Of a DNA stretch of 64,000 nucleotides, positions 44,917-56,231 are shown piece by piece. Source of the stretch: Ctenosaura bakeri (Eukaryota > Chordata > Lepidosauria > Squamata > Iguanidae); the NCBI GenBank assembly GCA_948474755.1, contig CAOLHI010004248.1, positions 62,001 through 126,000 on the forward strand, given 5' to 3'. The notes under the pieces are model-generated. The model saw only the letters and a list, made by a program, of their open reading frames with translations, searched no databases and had not been told where the DNA came from. Both the position numbers and the translations under genes were made by a program. Each line of letters begins with the position of its first letter. The first letter of the stretch is position 1.

Positions 44917-45256
44917 TATTTGTATCCTGCCTCTCCGTATGGATCGAGGCGGCGAACAACTTACAAATAGCATGTATTTCGAAACATTTCTATACATGCC
45001 TCCAACAAGCTGGGTACTCATTTTACTGACCTGTGAAAGGATGGAAGGCTGAGTCAACCTTGGAGCCCGGCAGGATCGAACTTACAACCTTGTGGCTTGC
45101 AGTACTGGCATTTAACCACTGTGCCACCAGGGCTCCTTCCACAGGGAGTCAATCCTGTGCAGAGGGAAGCGCTCCTGTCCTGCTTCCTTCCAGGTAGAAC
45201 TGCTGCCGGGATCACCACTAGACGCTGCCACAAGAAGGTAAGCTGCGGAAAGGGCC
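44573..45256. mobile_element. Harbinger-like MITE with nested SINE
   Basis: Ends GGCCCTTTCCACAGC and GCTGCGGAAAGGGCC, a near-perfect inverted terminus of 15 bp, flanked by a direct TAA (44570-44572 and 45257-45259). The interior matches 28382-28809 and 21431-21839. A second repeat (about 44858-45138) was inserted later. The 3-bp TAA duplication is the basis for calling this PIF/Harbinger-type. Confidence 0.82.
44858..45138 (-). mobile_element. tRNA-headed SINE with (AAT)n tail, nested in MITE
   Basis: On the minus strand: head 'ggagccctggtggcacagtgg' with A-box-like sequence, B-box-like 'gtaagttcgatcctgcc', body 'ttgactcagccttccatcctttcacaggtcag', a LINE-type end 'ggcaggatacaaataaa' and an (AAT)n tail (44858-44917). 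A different SINE family from the Sauria-type ones. Not a functional tRNA: the acceptor stem and 3' end are absent. Confidence 0.7.
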
Positions 45257-45329
45257 TAACACTAGAACTATGAGCATGTATCTCTGTTCTCTGTTGTTGT
45301 TCTTGTTAATTTTGACATTGCTTCTTGTT

Positions 45330-45598
45330 ATGTACTAGTAATGGAAATAATATTTTAAATATGGTTGAAAAATGTGTTTCTTGGAAGTCAGGAATTCCTG
45401 ATAAGGAGAATCCTGAACCAACGAGAATTATCCTGGGCAAAATTCACATATGGAGGATTTTTGCACAGAAAATAGTATTTTTTTGTTGGTACAGCACATA
45501 TTTTCAATGCAAAATGTGCTCTTTCCTATGTGGAAAATACTGTTTCATCCACCCAAAAGACCATATTCAAATTTTGCATAAGATGAATCCCCTGTGGG
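45330..45598. repeat. unnamed 'gcagaaaatgc' repeat, copy B
   Basis: Shares with 42150-42530 the 'gcacagaaaatag', 'atgcaaaatgtgctctttcctatgtggaaaatactgtt' and 'caaattttgcataagatgaatcc' segments. Ends where the inverted-repeat arm begins. Confidence 0.45.
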
Positions 45599-45618
45599 AT
45601 TTAATAACATTGGACAAT

Positions 45619-46138
45619 GACAATTTCTGCACCAGGCACTTAGAATGGGGCAGTGCATCCTTTCACGGAAGTCATCTGCACCTTGGGGCGGACTAGGAGC
45701 GGACTACTTACTGGAGATCTGCACCTCAGTCCACTCCAAAACAACCCCAAGTGGTCCTCCAGCGTGTTTTCTAAAGACCTCAAAAAACAGGTCTTTATTT
45801 TCCTGGAACGCGCCATTGCGTTCCTGCTCCCTTGTGAAGATTCGCAGGCTCGCACCAATGCGGGCCTCCGATCTGCAGGGGGCGGGCCTTAGGCGTGGCA
45901 AGCTTCAGTGGTTGGTCAGGACCCACAACCAACTGGAAGCTGCCATTTTGGAAGCCGGAGCCACCATTTTGGAAGCCAGAGCAGTGCGGATCTACAGACC
46001 TCGCACTGCTCCGATTCGCCCTGGACCAAGGAGGAGTCCTGCAGAAGGGCTTCAGGGACAGTCCGCATTGCTTCGGACCCCAGAAGAAGCGGTAGGTGAT
46101 GGCACGGAGTGATTCCCTTGCCTCGTGCGGAAAGGGCC
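45619..46138. mobile_element. Harbinger-like MITE in left arm of inverted repeat
   Basis: 520 bp, starts GACAATTTCTGCACC, ends CGTGCGGAAAGGGCC, flanked by direct AAT (45616-45618 and 46139-46141). The right arm at 47575-47577 keeps the unoccupied site with a single ATT (complement of AAT), proving the boundaries and the 3-bp duplication. The interior matches 56556-57009 ('gcaggctcgc', 'ggcgagcttc / ggcaagcttc', 'ccaaccagaagc / ccaactggaagc'). Confidence 0.9.
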
Positions 46139-46181
46139 AATGACTGCTGTGCAGTGTAGCATTAGGCCATATTCCACTCCA

Positions 46182-46400
46182 CTCCCCTGTGTGGGAAACA
46201 GCATTTTGGACTCAAAACAGATTTCCATACAGAAAATATTAGTTTCTGTGCAGAGAATGCTCTTTTCTGTGCAGAAAATGCTGGGTGTTTTTTTTAAAAT
46301 GTGAATTTTTATCCTAAAACATGAATAATCTATACAGTTTTTGAATACTTTCTTGCAGCCAGAGGAAAAGTAACAAAATTACTTTTTGCCTTCCACAAGA
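46182..46400. repeat. unnamed 'gcagaaaatgc' repeat, copy C
   Basis: 'ttccatacagaaaatattagtttctgtgcagagaatgctcttttctgtgcagaaaatgctg' repeats the motif of copies A and B. Confidence 0.45.
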
Positions 46401-46474
46401 ACAAAGGTAATGAAGAATTACCTAGTATATATATTGGGCTTTATTTATGTAATGCCTTTAATTGCATTGTTTTT

Positions 46475-46654
46475 GGCCATTTCTGCACTACACTGTTATG
46501 GTGCTATTATTCCATTTTGAACATCCTATAGAATCTTGGGATTTGCAGTTTAGGGAGGGACCTTTAGAATTCTCAGTAAACTACAAACTCCAGAATTCCA
46601 CAGGATGTTGAAAGTGGAATAAGAGCACCATAACAGTGTAGTGTGGAAATGGTC
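46475..46654. mobile_element. palindromic Harbinger-like MITE, 180 bp
   Basis: GGCCATTTCTGCACTACACTG at the left, the reverse-complement form at the right (AGTGTGGAAATGGTC), flanked by TTT on both sides (46472-46474 and 46655-46657). Almost the whole element is an inverted repeat around 'tttagaattctcag'. Confidence 0.85.
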
Positions 46655-46670
46655 TTTGTTTCAGGATTCA

Positions 46671-46872
46671 GGTCCTTTCCACACTACACTGATATAGTGC
46701 TATTATTCTACTTTCAACATCCTGCGGAATTCTAGGGTTTGTAGTTTACTGAGGCCAAAGAGCTCTCTGGCTGAGAATTCTAAAGGCCCCTCCATAAACT
46801 ACAAACCCCAGGATTCCATAGGACGTTGAAAGTGGAATAGAAGCACTATAACAGTGTAGTGCGGAAAAGCCC
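46671..46872. mobile_element. palindromic Harbinger-like MITE, 202 bp
   Basis: Same family as 46475-46654. GGTCCTTTCCACACTACAC to AGTGCGGAAAAGCCC, flanked by TCA on both sides (46668-46670 and 46873-46875). Only 16 bp separate the two copies. Confidence 0.85.
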
Positions 46873-46875
46873 TCA

Positions 46876-49142
46876 ATGATAAGAGAGTGGTTCCCCTTGG
46901 TTAATAAAAATGAGAACATTTATTGGAACAGAAAAGCTCACAACTTTCTTTTTTACAGCTGAAGAGACTTGGCCCATTATAGGTCCAGGCATCAGTTAAC
47001 TTCCAGCCTGCTCGTGGGTCAACCCTGGAACAAGAGATGTAGGATTTGACACAAGTGAGGGTCACTATGTGGTTCCTTTGCCCCCTGGAAGTGACACAGA
47101 ACCAATCAGTCCCTCATCTGGGCATGACCCATATTGCCTGTACTCCCAGGATGCCTAAACTGGTCTCTCCAAAGCCCCAAAAGGCCCAACCTCCACTCCC
47201 AAAACTGGATCTGGCCCCACTCCAACACTGCTAAAATTGTGGCAAATCAAGTTTACACTGGAAGGAAACAGCAAAACAAAATTAGTACCCTGAAGACTTA
47301 CAGTTGACTATCTGAGGGAACATATGTGGGAAGAAGTGATGAGGTGTTTATTGTGAGCCATTTGGAGCACAGCTTGCTGTGGGAGAGCCTCATGCAACTC
47401 TGAAAAAAAAATGAACTAACTAACTAACCAACCAAACATAGAGAGAGCTCGCTGATCAGTTACTAAGATCTACCTATTGTTGCAACTGATGTGCATATGT
47501 CTTGCTGTGAATTGTTGGTTTCCAGATGTGGCTGTGGAGTGGAATATGGCCTAATGCTACACTGCACAGCAGTCATTGTCCAATGTTATTAAATGATGGG
47601 CAAATAGTTTCTGAGAAAGAAGGAACTTACTAGCCATAGTTGTGTGTGGTTGCAAAGAAGCTAATACCTGACAATAATGATAAACTGAGACAGTGGACAG
47701 ATTCCAGGTAACATTCATGGCTTAATCAATCATGGTTGACTAACCCATAAACAAGGATTGTGCCTGTGCCTTCTCTTTTCTCCTTTGCCTTTTCCCATTG
47801 TGCTTCAGCATAATTGCTTGGATTCTGGTCTCTTCAAACCACAACTTCCATCACATGAAAAACAGGAATGGTTTAATGTCACCTTGCTGATCAGGATACA
47901 GTAGCAGAATATCCCATTCCCATCCCCCAGATTTAACTAGAATTGCAGTGCCACAGCCAAATTTAAAGGGAGGCAATTGGGAAGAATGTATGCGTTCAAT
48001 ATTAGTTCTTACTATTATGAATATTAATCTTCATATTTTCCTGGATCCAAAAATGACCATGGCCAAAGCTGAGAACACATTCATACTCTCGTGTTGATTT
48101 TGTTGATTGCATTCCATAATTACATGCAATTAACAAACATATAAAAGGGGACTTACCTATTGACACAATCTCTACCTGAGACAGAACTTCCTCTTGGGAC
48201 CAACTGGGTTCTTTCCTATGAAACAAAGATGAAGAAAGAGGTGTAGGAGAGAAATAGAACAGCTAGTTGAAGAAAAAAGAACATTTTGACATATCCTCCC
48301 TTTGCTTTAGCCTAAGATAGCTCAAGGAAGAAGCAGACATAAGTAATGTTTTGGTGGCTATGCTGTGCTGACTTAAAGCCTTAGTGAAATGAAAGACTTA
48401 CAGGTAGGCTGTGGGAATTAAAGACAAGAGGTGCCAAAGGGAATTAATCCATGACTGAGAAACTTGTCAGGAGAGCAGAATATGCATTATATTTCCTCTC
48501 TTTGAGGTGCTTTAGAGTTTCCTCCAGGGCAAACCACTGTTATGTACCATGTCTAAAAGATGTGGTCCAAAACAGACTGTGTTCACCCAGTTAGAACCCT
48601 AATGAAATCTATACTCCTACATTATTTATTTCCCAGCTGGTTCACACTGGTTGGTATTTTCCTCCCTATTCTGTCTCATCTCCTCCTTTCTTTTGTGGTA
48701 GAAACAGCACATTTTAAAGTCAGCATAAGTTCCTTCCTTTCTTAGAAAACAATAATTATTTTCCTGAAGTTTTTATGGTTTTCAAGGCAGTCTCTGATGG
48801 TACTGTTGCTAGACTAATTCTCTCACATTGTGCTATTTAACGGATCTTAAATCTGTGCTTTAAAAACTGCTGGTGAAAAACTAAGAAGTGGTTCTACTTA
48901 GCAGAAATATAACAAACAAAGATGATTCATTCCTTTCAGAAAGCTCTGTGTTACTTTTCTTTTAGAATGGCTGTATGTCCTCCCCAGAGCAACTTAGCCT
49001 CATCCTGCAAGCGTAGCTTAGAAATTTCCACTGTCAGGGGATGATGCCTGTAATAAAAAGAGAAACAGCAAGTGTTTGTTTCCAATGTTTCATGGTATGT
49101 TAGCATGATATCTACTCAGCCTGGACTAACTTTTTGGTTATA
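46876..49142. other. unassigned intergenic DNA (includes right IR arm)
   Basis: No gene or named repeat other than the inverted-repeat arm at 47535-47594 and an (ACTA)n-like tract near 47413-47430 that may mark an old LINE tail. Confidence 0.45.
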
Positions 49143-49623
49143 CAGTTGCCTTCCACATTCGTGGTTTTCACTTTCATGGATTTGATTATTTGTGAGTTTC
49201 TCCAAGCCCTGTGCTCCCCACCCCCAAGTGCTTTTTCTCCAGTGGAACCATCCTGCTCGACAGCTCCAATCAGACTACTCACCCTTTAAAAAACCCACCT
49301 CTGGTCCTCCTTCTCCACCACCAGCAGCTGCCTGGCCAGCTCAGGATGATTCACAACCCAATTTCTCAGCACCCGAGATCCTCTCCTGATGCCCTCCACA
49401 TACTGAAAGAAGCAGATGGTCAAGAGAGAGGAAGTATAGGGCCACCTTGATGGCCCATCCCTTTCCCACTCTTTCCCTGACCTGGTTTGGACCCTGGGTG
49501 CCTGCTCTTTCCACTATGCTTCAGCTCCCTTCCCAGAGACACACACACATTTGGATAATTGCATTTTTCCACTTTTGTGGACATCCTGTGCCCCCAACTC
49601 TAGAGAATGTGGAGCACCACCTG
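49143..49623. mobile_element. Tigger/pogo-like MITE, ~480 bp
   Basis: Starts CAGTTGCCTTCCACATTCGTGG after TA, ends AGAATGTGGAGCACCACCTG, an imperfect inverted terminus shared with the element in the Bov-B at 22925. The interior mentions 'ggatttgattatttgtgag', also in that copy ('gaaatttgattattcacaag'). Confidence 0.6.
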
Positions 49624-50649
49624 GATTCAGAAACAGGCCTTGAAAATAACATTGTAAGTGATTGCAGTCACCATAACTTGCAGTGTATCTCACATACTTT
49701 GGTGGTTTGTTCTTCCACAGAGGAAGAATGACATTCTGATCTAAAGCTTGGTGGCATTTCTCTGCATAGCCTCATATCTCAGCTCCCTTGTACCTGCATA
49801 CGGGACAAAGGCTTCTGCAAGATACACTGCAGTGAGATACACTGCAAATGTTGGCATTCTCAACATTTAGTTCAGAGCATTAGGGATTTCCTGTTTGTGA
49901 ATGACAGCTGACTTAAGATGACTCATGTAAGTCAGTCAAACCACATGCCGCTCTTAAAGCATCTTGGAGGGTCAGATGTTACCCACCACTGCTACAGAGT
50001 ACAAATAGCTATCTATGCAAAGGGGTTTTTTCCCATACGATTGGGAACCCCTTAAAATAGGGGGTCCAAACTACACACAGAGATACCTGCATATGGCCAC
50101 TGGTCATACAGGCTTTCTCCAGCTTTTCTAACAAATGTGCATATATTGCAACCTGCATAGAAATAGCTCTCCTCTTTTATGTGTGTTCATCACTCAGGAT
50201 ATAGGGTAGATGTAACATTTTATGTGCAGTGGAGGAAGACGGGGTACACATTCTGTTGCTTGAAAACAAATATAGCACAGCTATGTATGTACGAATTATT
50301 CAAACTGCTGCAATTGTCTTTGCCTTCACTCATGTTTCTGGGATGAGTTCACACATTCTTTTGTAAACTGGGTGATCTTGAAGACAAAAGAATATTGGTG
50401 TTCTTGCCTATGGAAGTTAGTCTGTAGAAAGCAGTTTTCTGTATGCTTGAAGAGATATTAAACATTCTGGTTTTGAAGATTTGTGATTGAAATGGCCACT
50501 GCACATGAGCCCAGCTCTCACAGCACCCTGCATGGTGTTTTCCCAGCATATTTTTTCCAGAAAAGATGTATTATTGGATTTATGATTTAGGCAAGTAGCT
50601 ATGCATGCAGATGAACTCCCCAATAAAATAATATTTTCTATATGTCAGT
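49624..50649. other. unassigned intergenic DNA
   Basis: Nothing recognised. Confidence 0.45.
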
Positions 50650-50765
50650 TGTATTCTAGGAAATAGCAGACCAGAGAGTCTGGTTTGAAACCAGGTGTTC
50701 TTGGATTGCAGCTTTCATCATCCCCATTCAGCACAGCTGATAGTGGAGAATCTTCGAACTTCCAC
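50650..50765. mobile_element. hAT-like MITE fragment
   Basis: 'aaaccaggtgttcttggattgcagctttcatcatccccattcagcacagctgatag' has the wording of old hAT-derived short repeats, as at 31800. Confidence 0.4.
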
Positions 50766-50790
50766 TCCAGCAACATCATAAATTCCTTCT

Positions 50791-50913
50791 TATTGTTGTT
50801 GTTCTTGTTTGCCTTCAAGTTGCTTCTGATTTATGGTGACCCTAAGGTAAACCTATCATGAGATTTTCTTAGCAAGATTTGTTCAGAGACGGTTTTCCTT
50901 TGCCTTCCTCAAT
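50791..50913 (-). mobile_element. tRNA-derived SINE, truncated, reverse strand
   Basis: (GTT)n tail, 'ttgccttcaagttgcttctgatttatggtgaccctaaggtaaacctatcatgag' and body 'agcaagatttgttcagagacgg'; lacks the tRNA head. Confidence 0.75.
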
Positions 50914-50927
50914 ATGCTATAGCAGGG

Positions 50928-51060
50928 CTAGGCAACCACTGTGGACTTAGGACCAATTTTCTGCCTATGGGCCTCTCCAGAGGCTATGTGGGGGCTGCCA
51001 AAAACTTCAATAACAACAACTTGCTGAAAATGGTCAAAAATCCACTTCTGATTTTGAGAA
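50928..51060. mobile_element. possible hAT element end
   Basis: 'cagggctaggcaaccactgtgg' resembles a CAGGGGTCGGCAACC-type hAT terminus. The other end is not visible. Confidence 0.35.
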
Positions 51061-52126
51061 ATTGGATGGGTATGTTAAATAACACGGGGGCAACTTATTT
51101 AGAAGGTACATTCCTTCTCCTGGAGGGTTTCAAGAGAAGCAGGCCAGCTTTTAGGGAAAAGAGAAAGAGTCTGGAGAGGTCAAGGGCTCCAAATGCAAGT
51201 AAAGAGGCAGCGTGAAGCCCCACGCCCACACTTGCCCATCCTTGTGTTTCAAAGAGGATCAAGATGCTATCAGAATGAGCTGCAGAAATATAGACAAACA
51301 ACTAGGAATAAAATGGCCTGTTGATAATGGAGCAAGATTGTTTCAGATCAGGGAAAATGCTTGGCAGGGAGAATCCTTTTAGCCAAGTGACCACTGCCCT
51401 TGTTGTGTTGTTATGTGCCCTCAAGTCAGTTTTGATTAAAGGTGACACTGTGAATGAGAGACCTCTGAGAGACTCAGTTATCAACAGCCTTGTTCAGGTC
51501 CAGAAAACTCAGGACTGTGGCGTTCTTGATTGAATCCACCCACCTGTAATGCAGTCTTTCTTCTTTCCTTCTTTTCCAAGCTTTTTCGTGTTCTTAAGTA
51601 AATCATGTCATCTCATGATATTCTGAAAGTAGGATATCCTAAATTGAATCATTTTGACTTCTAGGAAGAGTTCAGGCTTGATTTGCTTTAGGACTCATTT
51701 ATTTGTCTTTTTTTTTTTTGGTAGTCCATACTATCTATGGAATTCTCCTCCAGCATCCCATTTATTAGTTGACCTTCTTCCTGTGAACTTTTTCATTGTT
51801 CGGCTTTCACAGACATGCATAGAAACTGGAAATATTATGGCCTGGATGATTCTAACTTTGGTATTTAATTATATATCTTTACACTTGAAAATCTTGTCCA
51901 TTTCATTGATAGCTGGGCATTCAAGTCTCTCTGATATTTTGACAACTTTGATTAATCACTGATTCATGACATACAATATTTTTAACTATGATGATGTCTT
52001 CATCTGTGATCATAATCTTTATTTGCTTAATATTCAGCTATACCTCTGCCTTTGCACTTTCTTCCTGGACTTTCATCAATAGTTTTCCCAAGTCTTTGTC
52101 ATTTTCTGCTGGTAACATGGAATCAA

Positions 52127-52366
52127 TGAGAACCAGCATGGTTTAGTGGTTTGAGCATTAGACTTCAGCTCTGGAGACCAGGGCTCAAATCCCCACTTGG
52201 CCATGGAAACTCACTGGGTGATGTTGGGCAAGACATACTCTCTCACCCTCAGAGGAAGGTAAAGGCAAACTCCCTCTGAACAAATCTTGCCAACAAAATC
52301 TCATGACAGGTTAATTTTAGGGTCACTATAAAGTGGAAACGTTTTGAAAGCACACAACAACAACAT
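52127..52366 (+). mobile_element. tRNA-derived SINE inserted in Bov-B
   Basis: Complete copy: head 'agcatggtttagtggtttgagcattagac', B-box-like 'gggctcaaatcccc', body 'gccatggaaactcactgggtgatgttgggcaag', tail 'ggtcactataaagtggaaacgttttgaaagcacacaacaacaac'. Confidence 0.9.
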
Positions 52367-52692
52367 TAAGGTATCATCTGCGTATCCTAATTTTTTTTTA
52401 TATTTGTTCCTGCAATTTTCACACATCTTTCATCTATCTCCACTTTCCTTATGATATGTTCTGCAAATAAATGGATAGGGTGATAACATGGAGTCATGTC
52501 TGCTCCCTTTGCCAAATTAGAAACCATTCTGTTTCTCCATATTCTGTCCTGACAGTGGCCTCTTTTCCAAAGTATATTTATTAGATCAATCAAAAGATGT
52601 GGCACACCCATTTCTTTTACAGCAATCCAGAGTTTTTTAGGATCTATGCAATCAAAGAGCCATAATAGGCGTAGGAGGCTCCAGTGTTCCAG

Positions 52693-52936
52693 TTCTAGAA
52701 TCATGGACTCCTAGAACTGAAGCACTGGAAGAGACTATAAGGACCAAGCAGTCCAGCTCCTCCCATGCAGGAATCAGACCACTCCCAACAGAGGGCCATC
52801 TGGCCTCTGTTTAAAAAACCCCAAAGGAGACTCCACCACACTATGACGCAGCTTATTCCATTGTTGAACAGCTATCACAATCAAGAAGTTTTTCCTAATG
52901 TTTAGACAGAATCTCTTTTCCTGTAGTTGGAATCCA
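52693..52936 (-). mobile_element. CR1 3' fragment inserted in Bov-B
   Basis: Reverse complement of the CR1 3' end: 'tctagaatcatggactcctag' (terminal octamers), 'ggccatctggcctctgtttaaa', 'ggagactccaccac' and 'aagaagtttttcctaatgtttagac'. Truncated within ORF2, as most CR1 copies are. Confidence 0.9.
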
Positions 52937-53345
52937 TTTTCTTCTGAAATTCTTTGGTGTAGGCCATTAGCTAATGTATGTCCACAATATAATCTGTAGT
53001 GCCTCTTCTTTTTCCTCAATTCAGTTTGGAACTGAGCATTTCCTATTCTCTATATGGCAAAACTCTTCAGTATTACTTTGCTTGCATGTGGGATTAAATC
53101 AGTGGTCCAGCACTGTCCTTCCCTTTCTTGAGGACAGAATGTATATTGAGTGTATCCCAGCTGTGGACCATTTTTTTCCAGATATGCTGTTAGATTTGTA
53201 TTAGCATTTGGATGAATTCTCACTCTGTATCTTGAAACAGATCTAGTGGTATGCCACCTGTTCCTGGTGATTTATTTCTCCCATGAGGTTTGAGAGCCTC
53301 TTCCCCATTCTAAAATTGTGGGTCCATCATCAAAAGTTCTTTCTT

Positions 53346-55885
53346 GAAGGAATCTTGAACCACTACACTGAGAAAGGAAATTTACCTTAGAAAGACAAAT
53401 TATCAAACATTTTACTATTTCATTTTATTTTTACAAAGTGTCTGAACACTGTGGAAATGGGCTATCAAAATTTCATTGCTTCAAGCTATTAAACAAAAAG
53501 TAGGGAGCTTGTGAAAAAAAAAAAGGGAGGTGTTTTGACAATCACTGAAAGCCCCATCAAGTGTTCTGAAGTTGTCTGGATTCCTCTCAGGAGGCCTCTG
53601 CTCCATCTAGTTCACCTGTTTCTTCTGCCTTCTGCATTCCATCTGTTTCTTCCCTGAGCTTACTGAAGTTGTAAACAGGAGAGAATAGAATCAGCTGGTG
53701 AGCTGAAACACAGAACGAGTGAAAAGGTCAGTAGCAACTTCTTTTTATCTCTCAGAGGGCACAGAGAGAGAAAGAGAGAGAGAATGAGAGGGTGAACACA
53801 TGCATTTAAATTCTGACATTGCTACGCACAGTAAAATACAAGAAAACAGTGCACCATGCATCCATTCCTGGGAACAGAATTGTGACAAGTGGAAGAAATA
53901 GGATGGGTTTACAAGTCTCATACCAAACAACCAATATCAATTTATTGTGATCTCCTTTATATGTGACCCTTTTTGAGGATGACTATGGGTGGATGGATAT
54001 AATTTAATTCATTACAATTCTAATCCAAAAGTGGAAGATGTAAATTAGCTAACAGTTCCTACAAGTGGGATTTGAATTTACAGATTCACGGTTGCTCTGA
54101 TCCATGAACTGAAAGCACAGCTCACTGTGTTTGCTTGCAGCCATCCCTTGATTCCTTTGTTTCCTCCACCACACTGTTGTCATCCAACCAGTGGCCACTG
54201 GTGGCTCCCATGTCAGACTAAACTTTAGTCTGAACTTTAAAGGATCTATCCAAGATGTTGAAAACCCCTGTTTGGGGATATGTGTCATGCAGTTCAGTCT
54301 AAAACCACTGCACCCAACTAGAATGCATTCATTCTATCTAAAATTAGATTGGAATTTCTCCAGAGTGAAGACCTGACTTTCTTTATGTCTCTGCATAAAG
54401 CAGGATGCACAATGAAGGTTCTTTTGTGGAGCAGTAAGTAATAGTTAAGGGGTAAATTTGGACAGGGCAGGATTTGGATCCCTGCCCTGGGTTTAACACC
54501 CACTGAACGGTCTGAAGGGATTCCAATGGATCCCCGTAATGATGGTAATAACTGTACTCCTTTCCATTCTAGAAATGATATGAAGATAAATAAGGAGGTT
54601 TCTAGAGATCTTGGGCATTCTGAAGTTGAAAGGAAAAGTTAAGGTGTAATGGGAGCTATTCTTTTGCTTGTAGTAGACAAAGTAATAGACAACATTGAAC
54701 TAGATTGACATGTACTCCAGAGCTTCGGAAAATTACTTTTTCAAAAAATAAAATTTCCAAATTCTAGCAGATGGAAATGACCAAAAACCAGTCTCTCTTT
54801 CAAGTAGCAATTTGTAAGTGAACGATGTCTTTAATTTTAGAATTTTAATTTTAGAAGGAGAAAAGTTTGAAATTATCAGGAATCTGAGAAGCACAGTCCT
54901 GATCAATATCTATGACTAAACCCTCAAATGTGAAAGCTTTGTTACCTTTTATTCATGCCACTTGATTCTTTCAGCAATGTTCTAATATTCAAATACCACT
55001 TCTTGAAGTGTCTGTTGGATTCTAGGATCACTTTGGGAAGGAACCATTATTAACTATCTGAATGAGAAAGCAGCCATAACTTCTTGACAGCCGCATTCTC
55101 AGGAGACCATTTTCATTTCTTTGCTACTTCCTTATTCATTCCTCATTTATTAAAAACTGTATAAAATGCTTAGTACATGGGCTTCAAGTTCAAAGCTGAA
55201 GGATGAGGTATTTTTAGCTAATAACTTATCCCTCCCTCCCTCTTTCTGTTTTTAGGAACTAGGGAGAGAAGAGGTGGTGGTAGCATTTAAACATCAAAAT
55301 AATTTAGTAATTAGCATGACTCAGGTGGGACCCCCAAAAATGATACAACTTAGAAGGAAGAAAAGAGTATGAATTGAAAGAAAATGAGATAAAATCAGGA
55401 GGCAGGCGCAAAACTGAAGCCATAGGAATTGCAGAGAATGGGAGAAGAAAGAATGGGATGCATGGTAATGCACCATAGAGGCATTACCCAATAATGAGAA
55501 AGATTAACTTAGGAGGCTGGTAAAAAGAGAGTTGAAGCAATAGGTCAAGAGGTTCACATGTTTTCAGAACACTGGGAGGGTACTGAAAGCTATAAATACA
55601 TGCCCTACTAATAGGTATACCACTGGTTAGAAAAAAATATCACTAAGCCAAAAAAATTCACCAGTAAAATTAACAAGCAATGTCAAGAATAATTGAAGTT
55701 TTGCTCTAATGAGATGAACACAAAGGCTCACAGATGTATATGAAGATCTAAGCTTATGATAAGGAATGCAAAACAGGATTTTGAGGATCATATGCTTTAC
55801 AGCAATAGCAAAGCCTTGGAATAACTACTGAGGAAAGTCAAGGAAGAATGTGCAAAAGCAGGGTTAGATTTGAGCATTAGGAAAA
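53346..55885. other. unassigned intergenic DNA
   Basis: No gene or named repeat recognised. A (GA)n tract lies near 53762-53786. Confidence 0.45.
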
Positions 55886-55901
55886 CAAAGAAAGAAAGAA
55901 A

Positions 55902-55953
<52 letters not shown>

Positions 55954-55959
55954 AAAAAA
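55886..55959. repeat. (GAAA)n microsatellite
   Basis: About seventeen GAAA units with one extra-A interruption. It gives a Phe/Ser-rich antisense frame that is not a gene. Confidence 0.95.
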
Positions 55960-56061
55960 CATAGATGAGTTACATAACTTTAAAATGGATGATGAAGATA
56001 TCAAAAGATGTTCTATACCATTAACCAAAAGGAAACTGTAGTTAAGAAATCGGAAGACAAA

Positions 56062-56231
56062 GGCCATTTCTGCACTACACTGTTATAATGCTATTATTCC
56101 ACTTTCAACATCCTGTGGAATTCTGGGGTTTTTTAATTTACCGAGGCCAGCGAGCTCTCTGGCTGAGAATTCTAAATGGCCCTCCCTAAAGTCGAATAAT
56201 AGCACTATAACTGTGTAGTGCTGAAATGGCC
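56062..56231. mobile_element. palindromic Harbinger-like MITE, 170 bp
   Basis: GGCCATTTCTGCACTACACTG to AGTGCTGAAATGGCC; same family as 46475. Flanks are AAA and TAG, so the duplication has decayed. Confidence 0.82.

Larger units (their letters stand above)
45599..47594. repeat. perfect 60-bp inverted repeat pair (element or inverted duplication)
   Basis: The left arm is 45599-45618 plus 46142-46181; the right arm is 47535-47594. With the intervening element and one AAT copy removed, the left arm is the exact reverse complement of the right arm over all 60 positions. The outer ends read TTAA-TAACATTGG and CCAATGTTA-TTAA, so a DNA transposon with long terminal repeats is one reading and an inverted duplication another. 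The interior includes two palindromic MITEs and no ORF with a domain. Confidence 0.88.
51399..53345 (-). mobile_element. Bov-B (RTE) LINE, degraded and interrupted
   Basis: Second reverse-strand Bov-B 3' portion, parallel to the copy at 22489. The 3' end at 51399 reads, on the minus strand, 'aactgacttgagggcacataacaac', the same tail carried by the SINEs. A YADD-type box is at 52373-52384. It is interrupted by a SINE (52127-52366) and a CR1 fragment (52693-52936), with Bov-B sequence continuing on both sides of each. No intact ORF. Confidence 0.86.

Noticed and set aside
45599..47594. piggyBac transposon because TTAA sits at the ends
   Set aside because: TTAA is self-complementary and within the repeat, and the ends do not begin with the CCC/CCT usual for piggyBac; left undecided.
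52127..52366. A-box and B-box as a tRNA gene
   Set aside because: No cloverleaf closes and the sequence continues into a SINE body and Bov-B tail; SINE heads only. Same for 1506, 20634, 36495 and 45120.
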